64,000 nucleotides of DNA from an uncultured Bacteroidales bacterium (GTDB taxonomy: Bacteria; Bacteroidota; Bacteroidia; Bacteroidales; Bacteroidaceae). The translations under genes and the position numbers were made by a program. The notes beneath the pieces were generated by a model that worked only from the letters and a program-made list of their open reading frames with translations, ran no database searches and was not told the origin of the DNA. Below, piece after piece: positions 17,758 through 26,153 of this stretch; positions within the stretch are counted from its first letter, which is position 1, and each line of letters begins with the position of its first letter. The stretch spans positions 22,630 to 86,629 of the forward strand of contig CALKIW010000189.1 of the NCBI GenBank assembly GCA_937995875.1. Direction: 5' to 3'.

Positions 17758-19326
17758 ATGGCACAAGATGATGTTTTCAAGAAGATGGTGAGCCACTGTA
17801 AGGAGTATGGCTTTGTCTTCCCAAGTTCAGACATTTACGACGGACTCTCCGCTGTTTACGACTACGGTCAGAACGGCGTGGAGCTTAAGAATAATATCAA
17901 ACAGTATTGGTGGCAGTCTATGGTGCTGCTCCACGAGAATATTGTGGGCATCGACGCCAGCATCTTCATGCACCCAACGGTGTGGAAGGCCAGTGGGCAC
18001 GTGGATGCTTTCAACGACCCCTTGATCGATAATCGCGACTCCAAGAAGCGGTATCGTGCTGACGTGCTGATCGAAGATCAGATGGCCAAGTACGAGGAGA
18101 AAATCGACAAGGAGGTGAAGAAGGCTGCCAAGAAGTTTGGCGAGCAGTTTGATGAGGCCAAGTTTCGTGAGACCAACCCACGCGTGCTGGCCAATCAGAA
18201 AAAGTATGACGACCTGCACAAGCGCTACGCAGAGGCCATGCAGAAACCCGATTTGGAGGCTTTGAAGCAGATTATCGAGGACGAGGGCATTGTAGACCCT
18301 ATCAGCGGTACGAAAAACTGGACCGATGTGCGCCAGTTCAACCTGATGTTCTCCACAGAGGTTGGCTCGCTTTCGGACGCGACCAACAAGATTTACCTAC
18401 GTCCGGAAACGGCGCAGGGCATCTTCGTGAACTATCTGAATGTACAGAAAACCGGCCGCATGAAGCTGCCTTTCGGTATTGCGCAGATCGGTAAGGCTTT
18501 CCGCAATGAGATTGTGGCCCGCCAGTTCGTGTTCCGTATGCGCGAGTTTGAACAGATGGAGATGCAGTTCTTCTGCCAGCCCGGCTCCGAGATGAAATGG
18601 TTTGAGTATTGGAAGAAGGCCCGTTTGGCATGGCACGAGGGCTTGGGCATGGGCGCGGAAAACTATCGCTATCACGACCACGACAAGCTGGCCCACTATG
18701 CCAATGCTGCTACCGACATTGAGTTTAAGATGCCGTTCGGCTTCAAGGAGGTGGAGGGCGTTCACAGCCGCACCGACTACGACTTGTCGCAGCATGAGAA
18801 GTTCAGCGGCCGCAGCATCAAGTATTTCGACCCGGAAACTGAGCAGAGCTATGTGCCTTATGTTGTGGAAACCTCTATCGGCGTAGACCGTATGTTCCTC
18901 AGCGTGATGTGTCATGCCTATTGCGAGGAAGAACTGGAGGGCGGCGGCTCCCGCGTGGTGCTGCGACTGCCTGAGGCACTGGCTCCCGTGAAGTGTGCCG
19001 TGTTCCCACTTGACAAGAAGGACGGCCTGCCCGAAATTGCCCATGAGATTGTGAACGACCTGAAGTTCCACTTCAACACACATTATGGTGCGCCTAAGGA
19101 CTCCATCGGCAAGCGCTATCGCCGTCAGGATGCCATTGGTACGCCTTTCTGTGTAACCGTAGACCACGATACGCCCAAGGACCACAAGGTGACGCTCCGT
19201 TTCCGCGACTCAATGGAGCAGGAGCGTGTAGACATCAACGATCTGCGTTCTATCATTGAAGAGCGTGTGAGCATCACATCTCTGCTGAAGAAGCTCGGCA
19301 AGCAGATAGAAGGTTGGGACAAATAA
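17758..19326 (+). CDS. glyS: Glycine--tRNA ligase
   Basis: Single-chain (alpha2-type) glycyl-tRNA synthetase of 522 residues, class II. It charges tRNA-Gly in the cytoplasm. Class II motifs are visible: RPETAQGIFVNYLNVQ, then the motif 2 region GKAFRNEIVARQFVFRMREF, then motif 3 near SIGVDRMFL. A C-terminal anticodon-binding domain runs from about 430 (APVKCAVFPL). The insert after residue 100 with charged helices is normal for this type. It has its own promoter and is followed after 10 bases by the FKBP lipoprotein gene. Confidence 0.97.
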   Translation: MAQDDVFKKMVSHCKEYGFVFPSSDIYDGLSAVYDYGQNGVELKNNIKQYWWQSMVLLHENIVGIDASIFMHPTVWKASGHVDAFNDPLIDNRDSKKRYRADVLIEDQMAKYEEKIDKEVKKAAKKFGEQFDEAKFRETNPRVLANQKKYDDLHKRYAEAMQKPDLEALKQIIEDEGIVDPISGTKNWTDVRQFNLMFSTEVGSLSDATNKIYLRPETAQGIFVNYLNVQKTGRMKLPFGIAQIGKAFRNEIVARQFVFRMREFEQMEMQFFCQPGSEMKWFEYWKKARLAWHEGLGMGAENYRYHDHDKLAHYANAATDIEFKMPFGFKEVEGVHSRTDYDLSQHEKFSGRSIKYFDPETEQSYVPYVVETSIGVDRMFLSVMCHAYCEEELEGGGSRVVLRLPEALAPVKCAVFPLDKKDGLPEIAHEIVNDLKFHFNTHYGAPKDSIGKRYRRQDAIGTPFCVTVDHDTPKDHKVTLRFRDSMEQERVDINDLRSIIEERVSITSLLKKLGKQIEGWDK

Positions 19327-19336
19327 CAGTAGTTTT

Positions 19337-20023
19337 ATGAATCACATCCGAAATATTAGGAAATCAGCATATCATGTATCAAGGGGAATGATGAGGCTTT
19401 TGCCTTTCTTCCTCTGGGGCTTTCTGTTTTTCACATCCTGCTCGGAGTCTTCCGATGAGAAGGAGGAATTTGCCGATTGGGAGAACTTTAACCGGAAAAA
19501 GTGGAACAGCATCTATGCGCAGGCTCAGGAACGGGTTTCGGCAGGCGACGCCTCTTGGAAAATTTTCAGGAGTTGGAACTATGAGGACACCCATTCTGCA
19601 GAGAACACGTCAAATATTGTTGTTCATGTGTTGAAAGAGGGCACAGGGTCGGGATGTCCTTTGTACACCGACACCGTGCTTGTACATTATAAAGGTAGAC
19701 TGATGGAGTCGCCGTCATATCCGAAGGGCTTTGAGTTTGACTCGTCGATGGGCAGCAGCACTTCTGCCGAGACGGCTGCACCTGCCAAGTTTGCGGTGAG
19801 TTTGCTCACCGATGGGTTTGCTACCGCTTTGCAGAACATGCACATAGGCGATGAGTGGGAGGTATATGTTCCTTGGACTTTGGGCTATGGGTCTGTAGCT
19901 AAGAAGACGATTCCGGCCTACTCCGTGCTTGTGTTCACCATCAAACTTGAGGCTTATTATCGAGTTGGCCAGCCTGTTCCCGACTTCAAGGCGAAGCGTT
20001 GGTCTTTCCTGCAAGAGGAATAA
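19337..20023 (+). CDS. FKBP-type peptidyl-prolyl isomerase lipoprotein
   Basis: Exported prolyl isomerase of up to 228 residues. The lipobox LFFTSC places the lipidated Cys at 35 from the first ATG, or 18 if translation starts at 19388 (MMRLLPFF), which gives a more typical signal peptide. The FKBP domain spans about 90-210: DTVLVHYKGRL, then FEFDSSMG, then VPWTLGYG, then VLVFTIKLEAY. It probably sits on the periplasmic side of a membrane and helps fold exported proteins. Likely co-transcribed with glyS; a hairpin terminator follows. Confidence 0.9.
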   Translation: MNHIRNIRKSAYHVSRGMMRLLPFFLWGFLFFTSCSESSDEKEEFADWENFNRKKWNSIYAQAQERVSAGDASWKIFRSWNYEDTHSAENTSNIVVHVLKEGTGSGCPLYTDTVLVHYKGRLMESPSYPKGFEFDSSMGSSTSAETAAPAKFAVSLLTDGFATALQNMHIGDEWEVYVPWTLGYGSVAKKTIPAYSVLVFTIKLEAYYRVGQPVPDFKAKRWSFLQEE

Positions 20024-20078
20024 GATGCAATAAAGGCTACGGTCGATACCTGTGTGCAGGCAGTATGAAGATATCAGA

Positions 20079-20112
20079 ACGCCCTGTTTTCCGGTTTGGA
20101 AGACAGGGCGTT
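20079..20112 (+). terminator. Terminator after the FKBP gene
   Basis: AACGCCCTGT (20079-20088) pairs perfectly with ACAGGGCGTT (20103-20112) across a 14-base loop. The T tract afterwards is short, so efficiency is uncertain. Confidence 0.6.
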
Positions 20113-20279
20113 TGGTATGTTGATGACAGAGTCTTATAGTCTGTGTTGTTCAGTGGGAGGAGGTCTTGTTGCTGTAGAAACAGCAGTGTGCGCGCACACG
20201 TTGTTTTGATACAAGTCAAGAAATGCCCGATTTTAGGAGAAAAGAGGGGGTACACGTTGTGAAGTCTGATGAATAGTTC

Positions 20280-20287
20280 TATATTTG
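20280..20287 (+). promoter_or_regulatory. Possible promoter of the candidate RNA upstream of the MATE gene
   Basis: TATATTTG fits TAnnTTTG. A partial -33 match (GTTGT near 20256) lies 20 bases upstream. It could drive the transcript ending at 20791. Confidence 0.35.
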
Positions 20288-20293
20288 CAACGT

Positions 20294-20791
20294 CATTAAG
20301 ACAGAGCAAGGCATGAAAGTGCCGGTTACAATTAGTAAAACAGCATGAAATGTTGAGAGAAAAGCTATAGAGGCTGTCTGATATCAGTTGCAGAGCATAG
20401 GTATAGAAAAAGAATATGGATTAAGGTATGTAGTTTGATAGGTAAAAGGAGAGTTATTTAAAGTAGGTAAAAGAGAGTCAGGAAGTAGGACGTTAGGATA
20501 GAGCAGAGAGTTATACTTAGTGAGTTGTTAATAAAATAGTTGATGCCCGGCCGGTCGTGACGACTGCGGGCGAAGGTAAGGATTCTCATAGGTAATCATG
20601 ATGATGAGAGTGGAAGGAGAAGGTAGGAAGATTGATTTGTAACGAAGGATAACCATGTGAGCAGTAATCACTGCCACATGGACGTTGATGGGAAAGGAAA
20701 CATTGAGGGAAAATACCCTTGTTTATAGAGAAAGCGAGCATTATAGATTAAACTTATACGAGGCGGTTCCGTGTGAAGGAATCGCCTCTTT
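20294..20791 (+). ncRNA. Candidate structured non-coding RNA
   Basis: About 500 bases without a protein gene lie between a possible promoter (20280) and a strong hairpin terminator (20760-20791). The most structured part is 20541-20791. It has a GCCCG/CGGGC stem enclosing GTCG-TGA-CGAC, then a stem CATGTG+GCAGT paired with ACTGC+CACATG (20654-20680), then a small AAGGG-type hairpin, then the terminator. The 5' half is purine-rich. I see no RNase P, tmRNA or SRP signature. It could be a free RNA or an unrecognised family; the next gene has its own promoter, so a leader role is unlikely. Confidence 0.45.
20760..20791 (+). terminator. Hairpin terminator before the MATE gene
   Basis: GAGGCGGTTCC (20760-20770) pairs with GGAATCGCCTC (20778-20788) through a 7-base loop and is followed by TTT. 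It ends the candidate RNA transcript. Confidence 0.75.
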
Positions 20792-20806
20792 ATATTGTTT
20801 GTTTAT

Positions 20807-20837
20807 TTTGCCGATTACGGAAAACGATGTAACTTTG
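20807..20837 (+). promoter_or_regulatory. Promoter of the MATE gene
   Basis: A -33 TTTG (20807-20810) and a -7 TAACTTTG (20830-20837) are 19 bases apart. Transcription would start near 20844, about 12 bases before the ATG. Confidence 0.8.
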
Positions 20838-20855
20838 CAGTTCTAAACAGATGAT

Positions 20856-22247
20856 ATGTTGAGCAACAAACACAGCGAGGCATTACTGGCTAAAATAAGG
20901 GAGCAGTTACCGCTCAGTGGCAGAGAGAAACTCAATCTTATCGTAGAATTGAGTATTCCCTCGATGCTGGCACAGATCACGACGGTGATGATGTTCTTTA
21001 TCGATGCTTCGATGGTGGGGCATCTCGGTGCTGCGGCTTCGGCGAGTATCGGTCTGATAGAAACCACTACATGGCTGATGGGGTCGGTGATGAGCGCGGC
21101 GAGCATCGGTTTTTCTGTTCAGGTGGCTCATTTTATTGGTGCCAACGACTTTTTCAAGGCTCGACAGGTGTTCCGCCATGCCCTGATATGCGGTTTGATA
21201 TTTTCTTTCCTGATGTGTGGCATCGGGGTGAGCATCCACAGCGCATTACCTTATTGGCTTGGCGGAGGAGCCGATATAGCCGGCGACTCATCTGTTTACT
21301 TCCTGATTTATTCGCTCACGCTCCCTGTTGTGCTGCTCTATCATCTGATGGGTGCGATGCAGAAAAGTTCCGGCGATATGCGCATCCCCAGTTTGCTGAG
21401 CATCATACTGTGTCTGTTGGACGTGGTGTTCAACTATATCGGCATTTATATGCTTCATCTTGGTGTGATGGGAGCCGCACTGGGTACAATGTGTGCCTAT
21501 GCCGTCACGGTGGTGCCCATGTCGTATATGGCCTTGCGCAAGAACAAGATTTTGGCCCTGCATCTTGACCATGTGCGCTTTGTGTGGGTGTGGGACTATG
21601 TCCGCAACGCGTTGAAGATAAGTTTGCCCATCGCCATCCAATCGGTGTTGATGAGTGGAGCGCAGGTGGTGAGCACCCTGATTGTGGCTCCTTTGGGTAA
21701 CATTGCCATTGCTGCCAATTCGTTTGCCATTACGGCCGAGAGCCTTTGTTATATGCCCGGCTATGGTATTGGCGAAGCTGCGACGACACTGGTTGGGCAG
21801 ACACATGGAGCGGGGCGCAACGATTTGTGCAAGAATTTTGCCCATATGACCATTGGCATCGGTATGCTTGTCATGGCCTTCATGGGTGTGGTGATGTATA
21901 TTTTCGCTCCGGAGATGATAGGTTTCCTTTCACCTGTGGCAGAGATTCGCGAATTGGGAGCGGCCGTGTTGCGCATCGAAGCCTTCGCCGAGCCGTTCTT
22001 TGCGGCTTCCATTGTGAGCTACAGTGTGTGCGTGGGTGCCGGAGACACCTTGAAACCAGCCATTATGAACCTCATTTCCATGTGGTGCGTCCGTCTGTCG
22101 CTGGCTTATTGGCTCGCTCAGGAGTACGGACTCAAGGGTGTATGGTTTGCGATGGCCTGTGAGCTGACATTCCGCGGAATCATCTTCTTGGTGCGCATTT
22201 GGCGGGGAAGCTGGATGAAGGCTTTGAAGCCGATTGTTGCGAAGTGA
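20856..22247 (+). CDS. MATE family efflux transporter
   Basis: Inner-membrane antiporter of 463 residues with about twelve hydrophobic segments in two repeated halves. The first half contains IPSMLAQITTVMMFFIDASMVGHLG, the second PIAIQSVLMSGAQVVSTLIVAPLG. Family signatures include GYGIGEAATTLVGQTHGAG. MATE proteins export cationic drugs, metabolites or flavin-like compounds using Na+ or H+; the substrate cannot be told here. It is monocistronic with a strong promoter and an upstream terminator. Confidence 0.93.
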   Translation: MLSNKHSEALLAKIREQLPLSGREKLNLIVELSIPSMLAQITTVMMFFIDASMVGHLGAAASASIGLIETTTWLMGSVMSAASIGFSVQVAHFIGANDFFKARQVFRHALICGLIFSFLMCGIGVSIHSALPYWLGGGADIAGDSSVYFLIYSLTLPVVLLYHLMGAMQKSSGDMRIPSLLSIILCLLDVVFNYIGIYMLHLGVMGAALGTMCAYAVTVVPMSYMALRKNKILALHLDHVRFVWVWDYVRNALKISLPIAIQSVLMSGAQVVSTLIVAPLGNIAIAANSFAITAESLCYMPGYGIGEAATTLVGQTHGAGRNDLCKNFAHMTIGIGMLVMAFMGVVMYIFAPEMIGFLSPVAEIRELGAAVLRIEAFAEPFFAASIVSYSVCVGAGDTLKPAIMNLISMWCVRLSLAYWLAQEYGLKGVWFAMACELTFRGIIFLVRIWRGSWMKALKPIVAK

Positions 22248-22497
22248 CGGCCTTGCGTGCCACTTCTGATGACTCCTGATAGACAATCAATGTTATTTTT
22301 GCAACGCTTGTGTTGTCTTGTGTGCTGCGAGATGAGTAGTTCTCATGCGATTGTCTGTGACAAAAAGAGGCATGAGTTCATGAGTCGTGAACACTCGTTC
22401 AGACGGCCAAACCTCCCTATTTATGGGGCGAGAGGAGGAAGCAGGTATATTAATTGTATTTTATCTGAAAATAATCTTAAAAAAAAGAATATAAAAG

Positions 22498-22529
22498 TTT
22501 GCGATGTAACAAAAATTATGTTATCTTTG
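22498..22529 (+). promoter_or_regulatory. Promoter of the candidate small RNA
   Basis: A -33 TTTG (22498-22501) and a -7 TATCTTTG (22522-22529) are 20 bases apart. It is not followed by any gene, only by a terminator about 65 bases later. Confidence 0.75.
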
Positions 22530-22535
22530 CAACTG

Positions 22536-22623
22536 TTATCCTGAAAACAATCTTTTTACCTTAAAGGAAACTAATACCTATTGAAGATTTGAAGCGGTTG
22601 CCTGTGAAGGCCATCGCTTTTTT
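22536..22623 (+). ncRNA. Candidate small RNA of about 88 nucleotides
   Basis: A well-formed promoter predicts a transcript start near 22536. A hairpin, AAGCGGTTGCC (22592-22602) with GGCCATCGCTT (22609-22619), followed by T residues to 22623, would end it. No open frame of meaningful length fits. The terminator loop TGTGAA resembles that of the hairpin at 20760. Confidence 0.55.
22592..22623 (+). terminator. Hairpin terminator of the candidate small RNA
   Basis: Eleven-base stem with one wobble and one mismatch, a six-base loop and a run of six T ending at 22623. Confidence 0.7.
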
Positions 22624-22973
22624 CATTTATAGGGTATGATATTGATGATGAGTTGCCGGTATGCCGGAAAGAGATTGCCGTCTCTATTTGAATGATGAGC
22701 GGGCAACATTGCGGGAAATGTGCGTACTTGTGCGCTGACAATGTGTGGGAACGGTTTGGCGGTGGGCAATGCAAATCAAAGGAGACGATTATCCGGTGGG
22801 CATGATAGGTGCTGATAGCCTGACGAACTATCAAGACGCCGCCCTTTGATGAGGAGCGCTGATGGCGTTTCGGTGTAATTTTGGTTATGCAACAGGCGAC
22901 TGTATAGCCCATTGGGCATATTTAGCAAGGCGTATTTTACTTTTTAATAGTTTTTTGAAGAAAAATATTCCTT

Positions 22974-23008
22974 TTTGTTTTATTTTTAAGTTGAAATGTG
23001 TATCTTTG
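22974..23008 (+). promoter_or_regulatory. Promoter of gdhA
   Basis: The -7 box TATCTTTG (23001-23008) and a TTTG at 22974-22977 are 23 bases apart, slightly wide. The start near 23015 excludes the upstream in-frame ATG at 22862 and supports the ATG at 23078. Confidence 0.65.
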
Positions 23009-23077
23009 CAACTGCGTTTGGGAAATATTGAACGCAAAGTAAAAAGATTAAAAGAGAACTTTAAAATTAGTAAAGTT

Positions 23078-24415
23078 ATGAAAGCAGTAGAGGTTGTAGA
23101 GAAATTGCAACAGCGTTTTCCCAATGAGCCTGAATATTTTCAGGCTGTGAAAGAAGTCCTTGAAACAATCGAGGACGAGTATAACAAGCACCCTGAATTC
23201 GACAGAGCCAATCTGGTTGAAAGGTTGTGTACTCCGGACCGCATCATCAAGTTCCGTGTAAACTGGATGGATGACAAGGGAAGGGTGCAGACCAACATGG
23301 GCTATCGTGTGCAGCATAACAATGCGATTGGTCCGTACAAAGGAGGTATTCGCTTTCATGCTTCTGTGAACGAGAGCATCCTTAAGTTTTTGGCTTTCGA
23401 GCAGACTTTCAAGAACTCGCTGACGACACTGCCTATGGGCGGAGCCAAGGGAGGATCGGATTTCTCACCGCGTGGCAAGTCTAATGCGGAAGTAATGCGG
23501 TTTTGCCAGGCCTTCATGCGTGAACTGTGGGCCTATATTGGTCCCGACTGCGACGTCCCTGCCGGAGACATTGGGGTAGGTGGCCGCGAAGTGGGCTATA
23601 TGTTTGGTCAATACAAGGCGCTGACTCATCAGTTTGTGGGCATCCTGACCGGAAAGGGACAGGAATTCGGTGGCTCACGTATCCGTCCGGAAGCAACGGG
23701 TTATGGCAATGTTTACTTCCTCAAGAATATGTTGAAGACCCGCGACATCGACCTCAAGGGCAAGAAGGTGTTGGTTTCCGGAGCCGGTAATGTGGCTCAG
23801 TTTACCATGCAGAAACTGATTCAGCTTGGTGCCATTCCAATGACCTGCTCCGACTCTGACGGTTATATCTACGATCCGGAGGGTATCGACGAGGAAAAAC
23901 TCGCTTACATTATGGAGTTGAAGAATGTAGAGCGCGGACGTATTAAGGAATATGCAGAGGAATATCCTCATGCAAAATATGTGGCCGGAAAGAAGCCATG
24001 GTTTGAGAAAGCCGATATTGCAACGCCCTGTGCTACGCAGAACGAGCTGAACGAAGAAGCCGCAAAGGCATTGGTAGCAAACGGTGTGATAGCCGTGAGT
24101 GAGGGTGCGAATATGCCGTCTACACCAGAGGCCGTCAAGGTGTTCCAGAATGCGAAGTTGCTCTATTGTCCGGGAAAGGCCAGCAATGCAGGTGGCGTGT
24201 CGGTGTCGGGATTAGAGATGACACAGAACTCGGAGCGCATCAAATGGAGCAGTGAAGAAGTAGACGTGAAGTTGCATGGCATCATGGATGAAATCCACGA
24301 GAACTGCGTGAAGTATGGCAGAGAGGAAGACGGATATATCAACTATGTGAAAGGCGCGAACATAGCCGGATTCCTGAAAGTGGCTAAAGCCATGATGATG
24401 CAAGGAGTGATATAA
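23078..24415 (+). CDS. gdhA: NADP-type glutamate dehydrogenase
   Basis: Cytoplasmic enzyme of 445 residues, the usual length for the hexameric bacterial enzyme. It interconverts glutamate with 2-oxoglutarate and ammonia, and is a main ammonia-assimilation route in Bacteroidales. Visible motifs are YKGGIRFH, the catalytic-Lys segment LPMGGAKGGSDFSPRGKS, PAGDIGVGGREVGYMFGQY, and the dinucleotide site VSGAGNVAQ. The cofactor is assigned as NADP from overall similarity, not from a single residue. The frame is open upstream, but the promoter fixes the ATG at 23078. A strong terminator follows. Confidence 0.96.
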   Translation: MKAVEVVEKLQQRFPNEPEYFQAVKEVLETIEDEYNKHPEFDRANLVERLCTPDRIIKFRVNWMDDKGRVQTNMGYRVQHNNAIGPYKGGIRFHASVNESILKFLAFEQTFKNSLTTLPMGGAKGGSDFSPRGKSNAEVMRFCQAFMRELWAYIGPDCDVPAGDIGVGGREVGYMFGQYKALTHQFVGILTGKGQEFGGSRIRPEATGYGNVYFLKNMLKTRDIDLKGKKVLVSGAGNVAQFTMQKLIQLGAIPMTCSDSDGYIYDPEGIDEEKLAYIMELKNVERGRIKEYAEEYPHAKYVAGKKPWFEKADIATPCATQNELNEEAAKALVANGVIAVSEGANMPSTPEAVKVFQNAKLLYCPGKASNAGGVSVSGLEMTQNSERIKWSSEEVDVKLHGIMDEIHENCVKYGREEDGYINYVKGANIAGFLKVAKAMMMQGVI

Positions 24416-24443
24416 TGTAAAATTGACCTTCCTATCATAGTAT

Positions 24444-24475
24444 GCCCGGACAACGTGACGTTGTTCGGGCTTTTT
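24444..24475 (+). terminator. Terminator between gdhA and the MFS gene
   Basis: GCCCGGACAACG (24444-24455) and CGTTGTTCGGGC (24459-24470) form a 12-bp stem with a TGA loop, followed by TTTTT. It may also end the convergent MFS transcript. Confidence 0.9.
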
Positions 24476-24519
24476 CAATGTTTTGTCTTGTCCGTTTAGA
24501 TGGCGCGGGAACGCTTGCC

Positions 24520-25941
24520 TCAGGATTTGATGTTGGCATTCTGCAATCCGTAACCTTTCTTCTTATCCACTGCCATAAGGATGAAGGCCACAATTACGGC
24601 AGCTCCGCCAAATGCGCAGAAGGTGGTCATGCTTGTGGTGTAGCTGGGGTCGGCATCGTTCATGCTGCCGATGAGCATGGGTACAAGAGCCAAACCGATG
24701 TTTTGGATGTAATAGATGATGGAATAGGCGGAACCAAGCATCTTGATGGGCACAATCTTGGGAACGCTGGGCCACAAAGCCGACGGCACCAATGAAAATG
24801 AGATGCCGATGAAAAACATGATGACAAGGGCAAATGCCGTGTGATGTATGCTTGGAATAGCCAGTCCTATGTGGCATATTGTGAGTATGGCGCACCCCAC
24901 AAGCATGAGTTGGATGCCTTTCCCGATGCGGTCGTAGAGCATTCCGAAGAGTGGGGTGAGAACGATGGTGCCATACGGGATGATGGCCACAATCCACCCG
25001 GCTGTTGTTTTGGCTACTCCGTATTGGCTGACCATGAGGTCGGTGGCGAACTTCATGAAGGGGCGGATGCTGCTGTAGAAGAATACGCAGAGCAGGGCAA
25101 TGAGCCAGAAACCGGGATTTCGCAATACTTGCAGAAGGTCTCGTAACTTGAAACTTTCGTCTTGTTTGGCGCGATGGTCTAAGCTCTCATGTTGAGCGTT
25201 CAGGTTTTGGGGTTGAGGCGTTTGGATGTTTTGTTGAACGGCAAGGGTCTTCCTGTCGTAGTTGATATCCATGAAACAGTAGCCGATGAATAAGAGAAAG
25301 CCTATAAGCAGCACCACTGCGCCGGTCAGAATGGGCGCTGAAATGCTCCATGATTGTGCAATGATCGGACTGAAACTCAGGGCGGAGGCGGTACCCAAAC
25401 GGGCCATCGCTACCTGAATACCCATAGCTGAGGCAAGTTCGTAGCCTGTAAACCATTTGGTGATGACTTTCGACACCGTGATGCCTGTAATGTCGCAGCC
25501 TACGCCAAAGATGCCAAATCCCAGAGCGGCAACGAGAACTTGCAGTTTGATTTGTTCGGGAACGAGTCCGAAAAGCGATATGCCGATATGGACAGTGGTA
25601 TTGGGATCAATGCTTTGCATGGCATAGTAGTTGATGCCTGCACCCAAAAACATGGCACCCGTCGCTAACAACCCAGCAAATCGTATTCCACATTTGTCGA
25701 GGATAATCCCACCCCAAAACAGCATGAGCAGGAAGACGTTGAGGAAAGAATAGCTGCCGGCGTAGAAGCCGTATTCCGCTTGTGTCCACCCCATACCGCC
25801 TTGCTCTATGGGTGTGCGCAGCGAGGTGGAAAGAGGAGAAACGATGTCCCAGAAGATGTAGCCGGCCATCATGACAGTGGCTACTATTATGAGCACGGCC
25901 CATCGGGTAAGTTTGGAGGCGGAAGGAAGCATGGCAGACAA
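24520..25941 (-). CDS. MFS transporter (tandem paralogue 1)
   Basis: Inner-membrane major facilitator protein of 473 residues with about twelve transmembrane segments and a charged central loop (about 240-265). The N-half has the domain signature GGIILDKCGIRFAG; the C-half starts near RDLLQVLRNPGFW. It is clearly paralogous to the next gene upstream: both have KWF.G.E.A.AMG..MA.ARLG and end with VDKKKG.GL. The substrate is unknown. It is downstream of an S9 peptidase and the second MFS gene, which hints at peptide or amino-acid uptake (inference). Confidence 0.9.
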   Translation of the reverse strand: MSAMLPSASKLTRWAVLIIVATVMMAGYIFWDIVSPLSTSLRTPIEQGGMGWTQAEYGFYAGSYSFLNVFLLMLFWGGIILDKCGIRFAGLLATGAMFLGAGINYYAMQSIDPNTTVHIGISLFGLVPEQIKLQVLVAALGFGIFGVGCDITGITVSKVITKWFTGYELASAMGIQVAMARLGTASALSFSPIIAQSWSISAPILTGAVVLLIGFLLFIGYCFMDINYDRKTLAVQQNIQTPQPQNLNAQHESLDHRAKQDESFKLRDLLQVLRNPGFWLIALLCVFFYSSIRPFMKFATDLMVSQYGVAKTTAGWIVAIIPYGTIVLTPLFGMLYDRIGKGIQLMLVGCAILTICHIGLAIPSIHHTAFALVIMFFIGISFSLVPSALWPSVPKIVPIKMLGSAYSIIYYIQNIGLALVPMLIGSMNDADPSYTTSMTTFCAFGGAAVIVAFILMAVDKKKGYGLQNANIKS

Positions 25942-25993
25942 TGGTAGGTAGTGGGTATTTTTAAATTGAGGATTGGGAGATTAGTTGGAAAAG

Positions 25994-26037
25994 AACTGCA
26001 AAACTATGGAACTTTCGACCCTCATAGCTTTGCAGTT
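25994..26037. other. Near-perfect inverted repeat between the two MFS genes
   Basis: AACTGCAAAACTATG (25994-26008) and CATAGCTTTGCAGTT (26023-26037) form a 15-bp stem with one mismatch and a 14-base loop. The arms contain matches to the -7 box on opposite strands (TAGTTTTG on minus, TAGCTTTG on plus). It could be a terminator for the upstream MFS gene, a regulator site or both. Confidence 0.55.
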
Positions 26038-26153
26038 GTAGTTTTATCATCAATATTCGCCCCGTCTTTCGGGCTGGTTTATCTATTGATGATTATCTTC
26101 CTTAGAACATATTCCAATCCTCAATTCATATTTTCCAAATCCAGACTTGAATC

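Larger units (their letters stand above)
22248..23077. other. Intergenic region with candidate small RNA and gdhA promoter
   Basis: No protein gene is supported between the MATE and gdhA genes. A complete promoter (22498-22529) and a terminator hairpin (22592-22623) bracket about 85 bases. The gdhA promoter lies at 22974-23008. The stretch between (22624-22970) shows nothing recognisable. Confidence 0.6.

Noticed and set aside
20294..20791. tmRNA, RNase P RNA or 6S RNA identity for the structured region
   Set aside because: None of the conserved sequence blocks of these RNAs could be found by reading; left as unassigned.
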